A DNA stretch of 25,882 nucleotides from JBKEBX01 sp047974615 (GTDB lineage: Bacteria > Bacillota > Clostridia > Lachnospirales > CAMZNU01), in the NCBI GenBank assembly GCA_047974615.1, contig JBKECM010000005.1, positions 1 through 25,882 of the forward strand, written 5' to 3'. Made by a program: the position numbers and the translations under genes. Under the pieces are notes generated by a model, which had not been told where the DNA came from, made no database searches, and saw only the letters and a program-made list of their open reading frames with translations. Below are positions 16,056 through 22,833 of the stretch, in pieces. Positions within the stretch are counted from its first letter, which is position 1. The number at the start of each line of letters is the position of its first letter.

Positions 16056-16424
16056 TTGGCACTAAAAAGAAAAAAAGCTTTTAGTTTAATTGAGATAATA
16101 GCAGCTGTTGCAATACTTGGTATTGTATCTCTTGGTGTGTTTACTTTAATGGGTAGGGAAGTTATTTCTTTAAATAAGCTTGATATTTTAACTGATGTAT
16201 ATGAAACCGTAAATTATGACTTAAAAAAAGCTACGACATACGATGATGACATAGATGGAGAAGTATCACTAAGATATGATGGTTCAACTGAAATAAATGC
16301 ATATTCAAAAACTGCTAATGTTAATGGTATTATAATTGAATATGAATTATTTCTTACGTCTAAAGTTTTAAATGATGGAGAAGTATTGAATTTTTTTACC
16401 TATAATTTTGATAATGAGGATTAA
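16056..16424 (+). CDS. Short prepilin-like protein B' (stem only)
   Basis: A 122-residue protein matching the first 125 residues of protein B: the FSLIEIIAAVAILGI helix, a D-L-K-K-A segment, then EYELF and FFTYNF at the end. It stops exactly where B continues into the PilX-like domain. The leader reads KRKKA before FSLIE, so the residue before the cleavage site is Ala instead of the nearly invariant Gly. Glu at +5 is kept. The start is TTG 16056, with GGGGG at 16044-16048; the ATG at 16051 is out of frame and stops after four codons. Either a natural short pilin or a truncation; the clean ribosome binding site of the next gene inside its end suggests it is still in use. Confidence 0.7.
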   Translation: MALKRKKAFSLIEIIAAVAILGIVSLGVFTLMGREVISLNKLDILTDVYETVNYDLKKATTYDDDIDGEVSLRYDGSTEINAYSKTANVNGIIIEYELFLTSKVLNDGEVLNFFTYNFDNED

Positions 16425-16428
16425 GCAT

Positions 16429-17583
16429 ATGAAAAGAAAAGGGAGTTTACTTATTGGTGTAATTTTACTTGTCACTATTGTAGCAATCTTGTCCATTCCA
16501 ATTCTAAATACTATAGGTGTTACTAGTAACTTGAAAACTCAAAATGTGGTTGTAAGTAAGGCAGAAGAAATAGCTTATTGTGGTTATATGATTATAGAAA
16601 AATATATTGTGGAAAATGAAGATGATTTTATTTCTTCTTTAAATAATAATGTTTTTGAAATCGAGCTTGATATCCCATATACTTTCACTAATAATTCAAA
16701 AACGGCAACGATTATAGCAAATGCTAAAATTGAAGATAATAAACTTACAGAAGTCACAATTACTTCTACTGCTACTTTTAGTGGAGAAGAAGGGGTATAT
16801 CAAGATACAATATACTTTAATAGCGAAAATCAACTTATGAGCAATGTTTTTCCAGAAGATGAATATTTTGAAGAAGATAGTATAGATAATATGCTTGATC
16901 GTGTAGGGGTTACTGAAATACCAACCTTGCTAGGTGATGAACATATAAGCTATCTAAAAAGAAATAGCAACTTTATAGAAACAGTAAATGATGGACAATT
17001 TGGTAGCATTACTAGAATTGAGCAAGATGATATAAATAATTTTATAAGTGCTTTAAAAGCCCAAGACAATGGTTTAAGAAGAAACCATATTATATTTATA
17101 AACCCAAACCAATATTATAATGCCACACAACTTTTTACCTATACCTATAATGTAGACTTAACTGGGTTACAAAGTCCAGAGGGTGCACCCAATTTCATTA
17201 TAGTTATAAAAGGTGATTTGCAAAGTTGGGATATTGCAAGTTTTAATATTACCGGTGGGAATATGTATATTTTAGCTGATAATATGACTTCTGTCGCATC
17301 TTTTGCTTCTGTAACTGCTGACGAAGTCAAAAAAACAGGGCAACTTACAATAGCATCTTTAGGGTCAGGAGGTGTTATAGAATTTGAGCGTCACAATATG
17401 ACGAATACTTTCTATTATTTACCAAATAGGGAAGTTAGATTTAAAACCTATGATTGGGAAACCGATAGAGAAAATAGTGGTGCTTTAGTTGTTGATGATG
17501 CTAACAACCTAAATAGTGATAAAATTAATTTTTTAAACGAAAAATGGAATGGAACTAATGATATTCTAGGATTTATTGAATAA
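16429..17583 (+). CDS. Prepilin-like protein C' (paralogue of C), no Glu5
   Basis: A 384-residue paralogue of protein C. MKRKG is followed by SLLIGVILLVTIVAILSIPI (mature position 5 is Gly), then KAEEIAYCGYMIIEKYIVE, close to AYEIAYAGYSIMEKYIVE of C. The shared C-terminal domain starts near residue 154: MLDRVGVTEIP, YLKRNSN, HIIFINP, FIIVIKGD, ITGGNMYILAD, TFYYLPNREVRF, SGALVVDD and a final DILGFIE. It is shorter than C, mainly in mid-domain loops. ATG 16429 has GAGGA eight bases upstream and lies four bases after the stop of B'; ATG 16414 is in frame but has no site. A strong terminator follows. Confidence 0.75.
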   Translation: MKRKGSLLIGVILLVTIVAILSIPILNTIGVTSNLKTQNVVVSKAEEIAYCGYMIIEKYIVENEDDFISSLNNNVFEIELDIPYTFTNNSKTATIIANAKIEDNKLTEVTITSTATFSGEEGVYQDTIYFNSENQLMSNVFPEDEYFEEDSIDNMLDRVGVTEIPTLLGDEHISYLKRNSNFIETVNDGQFGSITRIEQDDINNFISALKAQDNGLRRNHIIFINPNQYYNATQLFTYTYNVDLTGLQSPEGAPNFIIVIKGDLQSWDIASFNITGGNMYILADNMTSVASFASVTADEVKKTGQLTIASLGSGGVIEFERHNMTNTFYYLPNREVRFKTYDWETDRENSGALVVDDANNLNSDKINFLNEKWNGTNDILGFIE

Positions 17584-17588
17584 AATAT

Positions 17589-17634
17589 AACTAAAAAACT
17601 TAGAAAGCTTTTGTGTTTTCTAAGTTTTTTAGTT
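17589..17634 (+). terminator. Rho-independent terminator of the pilin cluster
   Basis: A perfect 18-bp stem, AACTAAAAAACTTAGAAA (17589-17606) with its complement at 17617-17634, has a 10-base loop and starts five bases after the stop of C'. T-runs lie in the descending arm. It separates the pilin cluster from the iscR promoter. Confidence 0.85.
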
Positions 17635-17650
17635 GCCTTGAATTTGAATT

Positions 17651-17729
17651 CATAGTAAAATACTTGACTTTTTTATTATAAAATGGTATATTGTAATTAA
17701 ATCATAGTAAAATACATGGATATTACTAT
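17651..17729 (+). promoter_or_regulatory. Candidate IscR/Rrf2 operators around the iscR promoter
   Basis: The 13-bp sequence CATAGTAAAATAC occurs exactly twice, at 17651-17663 (touching the -35 box) and 17703-17715 (just past the expected start site). The second copy forms a palindrome with ATATTACTAT (17720-17729): arms of 10 bp matching 9 of 10 around a 6-bp centre. Repeats on both sides of the promoter suit autorepression by the Rrf2 protein encoded next. Binding is inferred. Confidence 0.6.
17664..17692 (+). promoter_or_regulatory. Promoter of iscR-nifS-nifU
   Basis: TTGACT (17664-17669), a 17-bp spacer and TATATT (17687-17692) with an extended TGG just before the -10 box. The expected start is near 17699. 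The same TGGTATATT extended -10 appears ahead of the lipoprotein gene. Confidence 0.75.
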
Positions 17730-17761
17730 ATAATATGTATGAACTAGAAGGAGTGACTTAA

Positions 17762-18199
17762 TTGAAAGTTTCAACAAGAAGCAGGTACGGTTTAAAAGCT
17801 TTACTTGAAATTGCAACAGAGAAGGACGAAAAATGTGTGTCTTTACAGTCTATATCTGATAAGCTAGGTATATCTGTAAACTATCTTGAACAAATAATTG
17901 CTGTTTTAAAAAAAGATGGAATAGTTAAAAGTGTAAGAGGTGCTAAAGGTGGATATGTTTTAGCAAAAGATATGGAAGAAATTTCTTTTGGAGAAATTTT
18001 ACGTTCCTTAGAAGGTGACCTTTATCCTGTAAACTGCTTAAATGACGAAATAGAAAGCACTAAGGGGAGTGGTTGTAGCTGTGGAGAGAGCTGTTCCTCA
18101 GAGTGTCTAACAAAAGAAACATGGACAAAGCTATATAATATTATTACCGTTAGTATAGATAATATTAGTTTAAAAGATATATTAGAAAAAAATTTATAA
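17762..18199 (+). CDS. iscR: Rrf2 family transcriptional regulator, IscR-like
   Basis: A 145-residue Rrf2 regulator. The N-terminal winged helix reads STRSRYGLKALLEIA, ISDKLGISVNYLEQI and VRGAKGGYVLAK; the wing and GYxLA segment are characteristic. Five cysteines lie at 92, 105, 107, 111 and 115. C92 corresponds to the first iron-sulfur ligand of IscR, while the others are closer together (CSC, then C-x3-C, C-x3-C) than the usual three. It most likely senses Fe-S cluster status and represses its own operon. The start is TTG 17762 with AAGGAG eight bases before it. nifS follows 13 bases after the stop. Confidence 0.9.
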   Translation: MKVSTRSRYGLKALLEIATEKDEKCVSLQSISDKLGISVNYLEQIIAVLKKDGIVKSVRGAKGGYVLAKDMEEISFGEILRSLEGDLYPVNCLNDEIESTKGSGCSCGESCSSECLTKETWTKLYNIITVSIDNISLKDILEKNL

Positions 18200-18212
18200 T
18201 TAGGAGATTTTT

Positions 18213-19388
18213 ATGAGCATATATTTAGATAATGCTGCAACTACAAAAATAAGCATTGAAGTTGTTGATGTTATGAAAAAAGCACTTGAAGAAGATTTTG
18301 GCAACCCTTCAAGTGTATATAAAATCGGCCGTAATAGCAAAAGCTTTTTAGAAGATACAAGAGATGAAGTGGCTAGTTTAATAAATGCCGATAGTAAAGA
18401 AATCTTTTTTACATCAGGTGGGACAGAAGCTGACAACTGGGCTATAAAAGGCATTGCTGAGCAATATGAGAAAAAAGGAAATCATATTATTACATCAAAG
18501 ATTGAGCATCATGCAGTTTTACACACTTGTGAATATCTTGAAAGTAAGGGTTTTGAAGTAACTTACTTAGATGTTGATAGAGATGGCTTTGTAAATGTGG
18601 AAGACCTTAAAAAAGCTATTCGTCCTACAACTATTTTAATTACTATTATGTTTGCAAATAACGAAATCGGTACGTTACAACCTATTAAAGAAATCGGTGC
18701 TATTGCAAAAGAAAATAATATTATTTTCCATACCGATGCTGTACAAGCTTTCGGGCATGTGCCTATTGATGTTAAAGAAATGAATATTGATATGCTTTCT
18801 ATTTCTGCACATAAAATATATGGACCAAAGGGTGTAGGTGCTTTATATATCCGTAAAGGTGTTGTTGCTAAAAACTTAATACATGGTGGGGCACAAGAAA
18901 AACGCAAACGTGCTGGTACTGAAAATACATCATCTTTAATCGGCTTTAAAAAAGCAGTTGAACTTGCAAAAATTAATATGGACTACGAATTAAATGAAGT
19001 TTCAAAGCTTCGTGATTTATGTATGGAACTTGTGGAAAAAGAGATACCACATATTATGATAAATGGTAGTCGTGATAAACGTTTACCCGGCAACGTTAAT
19101 TTTTCCGTTAGATTTATAGAGGGCGAAAGTTTACTTCTTATGCTTGATATGAAGGATATTTATTGTTCTTCTGGTTCGGCATGTTCATCAGGAAGTTTAG
19201 ATCCTAGTCATGTTTTAATGGCACTGGGTTTAACTCATGAAGAAGGGCATGGCTCTCTACGTGTAAGTTTCGGTAAATATAATACAAAAGAAGAGGTAGA
19301 AACATTTGTTAAGGAACTTAAACCTATCGTAGAAAGGTTACGTGCAATGTCACCTTTATATGAAGATTTTATTAAAAATAGCAAGTAA
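18213..19388 (+). CDS. nifS: Cysteine desulfurase (NifS/IscS)
   Basis: A 391-residue PLP enzyme that takes sulfur from cysteine for Fe-S cluster assembly. YLDNAATT opens the protein. IEHHAVLH and HTDAVQAFGH supply cofactor contacts, SAHKIYGPKG holds the PLP lysine (about K201), and GSACSSGSLDPSHVL carries the catalytic C324 of the class I loop. The length is typical. TAGGAG precedes the ATG. It lies between iscR and the nifU scaffold gene, its direct sulfur acceptor. Confidence 0.96.
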   Translation: MSIYLDNAATTKISIEVVDVMKKALEEDFGNPSSVYKIGRNSKSFLEDTRDEVASLINADSKEIFFTSGGTEADNWAIKGIAEQYEKKGNHIITSKIEHHAVLHTCEYLESKGFEVTYLDVDRDGFVNVEDLKKAIRPTTILITIMFANNEIGTLQPIKEIGAIAKENNIIFHTDAVQAFGHVPIDVKEMNIDMLSISAHKIYGPKGVGALYIRKGVVAKNLIHGGAQEKRKRAGTENTSSLIGFKKAVELAKINMDYELNEVSKLRDLCMELVEKEIPHIMINGSRDKRLPGNVNFSVRFIEGESLLLMLDMKDIYCSSGSACSSGSLDPSHVLMALGLTHEEGHGSLRVSFGKYNTKEEVETFVKELKPIVERLRAMSPLYEDFIKNSK

Positions 19389-19426
19389 GGTTTTAAATTT
19401 TTTAGGATAAATAAGGAGTAATAACT

Positions 19427-19858
19427 ATGTATAGTGAGAAAGTAATGGATCATTTTTCTAACCCTCGTAATGTGGGAGAAATCGAAAATCCTAGTGGTGT
19501 TGGCACTGTTGGTAATGCTAAGTGTGGAGATATAATGAAAGTATATCTTGATATAAAAGATGGTGTTGTAAAAGATGCTAAGTTCAAAACTTTTGGTTGT
19601 GGAGCTGCTGTTGCAACTTCATCAATGGCTACTGAACTTGTTATTGGTAAAACAATACAAGGTGCTTTAGAAGTTACAAATAAAGCTGTTATGGAAGCTT
19701 TAGATGGACTTCCACCTGCTAAAGTTCATTGCTCATGTCTTGCTGAAGAAGCACTTCAAGCAGCACTTTGGGATTATGCTCAAAAAGAAGGAATCGTTAT
19801 TGAAGGGTTAGAAGAACCTAAAGAAACTGACCATCATGAAGATGAAATAGAAGAATAA
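19427..19858 (+). CDS. nifU: Fe-S cluster scaffold NifU/IscU
   Basis: A 143-residue U-type scaffold. The N-terminus YSEKVMDHFSNPRNVGEIE is standard. The cluster ligands C33 (NAKCGD), C58 (FGCGAA) and C102 (KVHCSC) are present with D35 next to the first; C104 is an additional cysteine two residues after the third ligand. It carries an acidic tail of about 15 residues beyond the ordinary IscU end (EPKETDHHEDEIEE). It receives sulfur from NifS and passes assembled clusters on. AAGGAG precedes the ATG. It ends the operon; the thiouridylase gene mnmA, often next in Clostridia, is not here, and a terminator follows at once. Confidence 0.95.
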   Translation: MYSEKVMDHFSNPRNVGEIENPSGVGTVGNAKCGDIMKVYLDIKDGVVKDAKFKTFGCGAAVATSSMATELVIGKTIQGALEVTNKAVMEALDGLPPAKVHCSCLAEEALQAALWDYAQKEGIVIEGLEEPKETDHHEDEIEE

Positions 19859-19860
19859 TA

Positions 19861-19916
19861 TAATAAAAAATAGCTATAAAATTCTATAAAATGGATTTTA
19901 CAGCTATTTTTTATTA
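19861..19916. terminator. Bidirectional terminator after nifU
   Basis: TAATAAAAAATAGCT (19861-19875) pairs perfectly with AGCTATTTTTTATTA (19902-19916), with a TAAAAT/ATTTTA inner stem. A-runs and T-runs on the two arms allow it to stop nifU transcripts and those of the broken minus-strand gene that converges on it. Confidence 0.8.
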
Positions 19917-20134
19917 GTAATGTGCCATTTCTTGAATTTTGCAAAGTTTCCATAGCCGTTATCTTCTAAATTTTCTTTTACAACCTCATTTAAAAAATCT
20001 TCTTAATCTTCAATATCACATTTGTCTACTAGTGCTGCTATTTTTTTAAAATTATTTTTATGGAGTGAAGTTAAAATTTTTTTGCATATTTCAATAGCTT
20101 CATCTTTAAAATTATCTAACATAAAGTAATTCAT
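19904..20134 (-). pseudogene. Small hypothetical gene broken by one in-frame stop
   Basis: On the minus strand an ATG at 20134 opens a 76-codon frame (MNYFMLDNFKDEAIEICKK, then KKIAALVDKCDIED) that is interrupted only by a TAA at codon 44 (20005-20003). It continues EDFLNEVVKENLEDNG and FAKFKKWHI to a TAG at 19904. The continuing frame, acidic helical composition and codon choice look like a real gene with one recent change (for example GAA to TAA). It is not recognised with certainty; the I-x-x-L-V...L-N-E-V-V pattern slightly recalls DUF7668-type proteins. A sequencing error is possible. Confidence 0.5.
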
Positions 20135-20154
20135 CTCATAATTTAATATAACAT

Positions 20155-20184
20155 AGTATATTTTTAAAAACAATAGTATGACAA
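20155..20184 (-). promoter_or_regulatory. Possible promoter of the broken minus-strand gene
   Basis: Read on the minus strand, TTGTCA (20184-20179), an 18-bp spacer and TATACT (20160-20155) lie 20 bp before its ATG. This supports a once-expressed gene. The remainder up to 20269 holds the start region of the collagen-like gene, for which I see a TATAAT (20205-20210) but no well-spaced -35. Confidence 0.4.
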
Positions 20185-20269
20185 TATTGTTAAAGGGTGT
20201 GTATTATAATTTTGATTAGTCACTAAAAAAAATATCTTACATATAATTTTAATGAAGGGAGTGATTTTT

Positions 20270-21301
20270 TTGAGTAATTTTGATAAAGATAATTGTTTTT
20301 GTGATATGGATAAAAAACAAAATAATATAGGTGATAATTATTATAATGAGAAGAAGTATTATAGTAATTATAAAAACAAAGGTAACTGTAGTCATAAAAA
20401 TGAATGTAATATTGAGCCTTGTTATTTGCCTATTGTTAATACAAAGGGTGATAAAGGTGACAGAGGCGACAAAGGAGAAAAGGGAGATAGAGGAGATCAA
20501 GGAATACAAGGGGAAAAGGGCGATGCAGGGGAAAAGGGAGAGCAAGGTCCACAAGGAGTACCCGGAACTCAAGGAGTACCCGGCCCACAAGGTGTAGCTG
20601 GAGTTCAAGGAGTTCAAGGCGTAGCCGGTCCACAAGGTTGTGGTATTCCCGGTCCACAAGGGGAACAAGGTGTAGCAGGACCTGCAGGCCCATGTTGTGA
20701 TCCTACTTGCTCAAATACTTTAAGTACTGCTTTAAGTGATATTGCAACTAAGCAAAAGGAAATATTAGGTTTAGATTATCTTGAAAGTGAAAATTTAGGT
20801 GAGGCAACAATATCAGTTATTTCTTTACCTACTTTAGATGACGAAACTAATCCTTTTTTAACTGATGTTGTAATACCTGAAAATCAAGAAAGTTGTTTCT
20901 ATGAATTATATTCAGATGTTTCTTTACTACCTATGGTTAATTTAATAGAAAAATGTAATATATTCGGATTTTGTGGAGATTTGAATACAGAAATAGGTCA
21001 ATGGTTATTGGCTTATGAGTTACCAAGCTATGTAGACAGTAGTACTTGTAAATGTACAATAGACAAAATAAATTTTATCAAAAATTTAATATTGTATTGT
21101 CCTGACAAAGTTGTGAATATTGATTTACATGATAATCCAAATATTGATAAGTTTAAAAACGTACAAATAATAGAAGTTAGTGAAGGTTTTATTAAAATAA
21201 TAATACCTCCAACAGGTGAACCAGAGGAAGTTTGTATAATTTCTATTTGTGCTATAAGTCGTATATATTATGAAAAAAATTGTCCTGTTTTATTAAATTA
21301 A
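20270..21301 (+). CDS. Collagen-like repeat protein, candidate spore-surface protein
   Basis: A 343-residue protein without a signal peptide. The N-terminal 59 residues are rich in Cys, Asn, Tyr and Lys (DNCFCDMD, NCSHKNEC). Residues 60 to about 142 are a run of some 27 Gly-X-Y triplets, GDK/GEK/GDR early and GVP/GPQ/GVA later, with one GC interruption (PQGCGIPG). About 200 residues follow with scattered cysteines and no domain I recognise. Collagen-like proteins without signal peptides in spore formers are often exosporium or coat proteins (BclA-like); that role is inference. The frame opens at ATG 20252, but AAGGGAG (20255-20261) lies inside it and fits the TTG at 20270. A terminator follows. 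Confidence 0.75.
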   Translation: MSNFDKDNCFCDMDKKQNNIGDNYYNEKKYYSNYKNKGNCSHKNECNIEPCYLPIVNTKGDKGDRGDKGEKGDRGDQGIQGEKGDAGEKGEQGPQGVPGTQGVPGPQGVAGVQGVQGVAGPQGCGIPGPQGEQGVAGPAGPCCDPTCSNTLSTALSDIATKQKEILGLDYLESENLGEATISVISLPTLDDETNPFLTDVVIPENQESCFYELYSDVSLLPMVNLIEKCNIFGFCGDLNTEIGQWLLAYELPSYVDSSTCKCTIDKINFIKNLILYCPDKVVNIDLHDNPNIDKFKNVQIIEVSEGFIKIIIPPTGEPEEVCIISICAISRIYYEKNCPVLLN

Positions 21302-21321
21302 AGGCGAAAATTTTAGTTTTA

Positions 21322-21360
21322 ACAAGGCAATATTGCTATGGGCGATATTGTCTTGTTTTT
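21322..21360 (+). terminator. Rho-independent terminator of the collagen-like gene
   Basis: ACAAGGCAATATTGC (21322-21336) pairs with GCGATATTGTCTTGT (21342-21356) over 15 positions with two G-U pairs, a 5-base loop and a run of five T. Confidence 0.85.
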
Positions 21361-21372
21361 ACTTAATTTTAC

Positions 21373-21401
21373 TTGAAGTTACGCCGATAATATGGTATAT
21401 T
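21373..21401 (+). promoter_or_regulatory. Promoter of the lipoprotein / surface-protein pair
   Basis: TTGAAG (21373-21378), a 17-bp spacer and TATATT (21396-21401) with extended TGG, 24 bp before the ATG. The -10 region is identical to that of iscR. Confidence 0.65.
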
Positions 21402-21425
21402 AAATAAAAAAATGATAGGGTGGTT

Positions 21426-22817
21426 ATGATAAATAAATTAATAAAAATAGGTTTGTTTTTTTGCATTAGTATTTTTAGTATAGTTGGACTTTCAGGTTGC
21501 AACAGTATATATAACTTAGGCAAAGAAAGTCAAATAAAAAATATTGAAGATAATGAAGAACATATTGGGGAAGTTCGTTATCTTAACTTTAAACCTGAGG
21601 TGCATAGTAAGTGGGAAGAAGTTGCAAAGGTTTATGAACAAGAAACAGGAGTAAAGGTTACTATAGAAACTGTTGGGGGCGGTAAATATTATGATGAGTT
21701 TGATAAATTATTAACATCTGATAATATACCTACTTTATTTCATATAAGTAATCAATATGAGTATTACAGATATAAAGATTATTGCAGAAATTTAAGTGAG
21801 TCGGTTTATTTTGATAATTTTAAATATAAAAAACTTGTTATAGCTGATGAAAGTGGCGTTTATGCAGTTCCTATAGTTCTTGAGGCTTATGGTATCATAT
21901 ATAATGAAAATATTTTAACGAAATATTTTCAAATGGAAAATTCTGTAGTTGATGAGATTTCTAAAATCAATAACTTTGAAACATTTAAACTTGTTGTTGA
22001 AGATATGCAAAGTAAGGCTGTCGAACTTGGAATTAATGGAGTTTTTGCGTCAACTTCCCTTGCAGAAGGCGAAGCGTGGAGATGGAATACTCACTTGTTT
22101 AATTTACCATTATATTATGAATATAATGACTTAGGAATTTACGATAGCGATGAAATAGCATTTACTTATAATCAAAACTTTAAAAATGTATTTGACTTAT
22201 ATATAAATAATTCTTTAACTAATGTGAATTATTTAGAAACTAAAACTGTAGAGGATTCTATGAATGAGTTTGCTGAAGGAAAAGTTGCTATGGTACAAAA
22301 CGGAAATTGGGCCATAACTCAAATACTTGATAATGAAAATTTAAATATAGCTTCTAGTAGCATTAAGTTTTTACCATTATATATAGGTGTTCCAAATGAA
22401 GAAAAACAAGGTCTAGTTATAGGTACTGAAAACTATTTAGCTGTAAATAATAAAGTATCCGTTGAAGATCAAGTAGCAACTATTGAATTTTTAGAATGGC
22501 TTATTAGTGATGAAAAAGGCAAAGATTTGTACGTTAACTCTTTAGGTTTTATTCCTGCTTTTTTTACATTTGATGACTCGGAAAAACCTCAAGATTCCCT
22601 AAGCTTATCCATTGATGAATATCTAAATAATAGTGCCTTGTTTTATGTAACCTGGGACTTTAAAACTATACCTAGTCAAAAGTTTAAAGACGCATTTTCA
22701 GAAAGTTTATTACAATATACTTTAGGCAAAAAAACATGGGATAGTGTTGTTAATGAGGTATGTTCTCTTTGGAAAAGTGAAAAGGAAATAGTAAAGCAAA
22801 ATAGCAAAGAAAAATAG
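21426..22817 (+). CDS. Extracellular solute-binding lipoprotein (ABC sugar type)
   Basis: A 463-residue lipoprotein: a hydrophobic signal ends in the lipobox LSGC with Cys25. The mature part has the family-1 solute-binding layout: WEEVAKVYEQETGVKV near the start, IPTLFHIS, AVPIVLEAYGIIYNE, WRWNTHLFNLP, EGKVAMVQNGNWA and IEFLEWLISDEKG. Such proteins capture sugars or oligosaccharides outside the membrane for ABC import. No permease or ATPase gene is adjacent; the next gene is a large surface protein 16 bases on, so it may work with distant permeases or in surface sensing. ATG 21426 is chosen over GTG 21420 because the AGGG at 21417-21420 fits the former and nothing precedes the latter. Confidence 0.88.
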   Translation: MINKLIKIGLFFCISIFSIVGLSGCNSIYNLGKESQIKNIEDNEEHIGEVRYLNFKPEVHSKWEEVAKVYEQETGVKVTIETVGGGKYYDEFDKLLTSDNIPTLFHISNQYEYYRYKDYCRNLSESVYFDNFKYKKLVIADESGVYAVPIVLEAYGIIYNENILTKYFQMENSVVDEISKINNFETFKLVVEDMQSKAVELGINGVFASTSLAEGEAWRWNTHLFNLPLYYEYNDLGIYDSDEIAFTYNQNFKNVFDLYINNSLTNVNYLETKTVEDSMNEFAEGKVAMVQNGNWAITQILDNENLNIASSSIKFLPLYIGVPNEEKQGLVIGTENYLAVNNKVSVEDQVATIEFLEWLISDEKGKDLYVNSLGFIPAFFTFDDSEKPQDSLSLSIDEYLNNSALFYVTWDFKTIPSQKFKDAFSESLLQYTLGKKTWDSVVNEVCSLWKSEKEIVKQNSKEK

Positions 22818-22833
22818 AAGATGGAGGTAAAAT

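Noticed and set aside
20187..20210. Promoter for the collagen-like gene from TTGTTA and TATAAT
   Set aside because: The 12-bp spacing is too short for a sigma-A promoter and no sporulation sigma consensus was convincing.
20252..20269. ATG start for the collagen-like protein
   Set aside because: The Shine-Dalgarno sequence lies downstream of this ATG and fits TTG 20270.
20249..20693. Long antisense frames over the collagen-like gene, rich in Leu/Trp/Ser repeats
   Set aside because: They mirror the Gly-X-Y codon periodicity of the real gene on the plus strand and have no ribosome binding site.
20447..20700. Repetitive DNA that could suggest a CRISPR array or minisatellite
   Set aside because: The repetition is 9-base codon periodicity from Gly-X-Y triplets, with no constant repeat and spacer structure.
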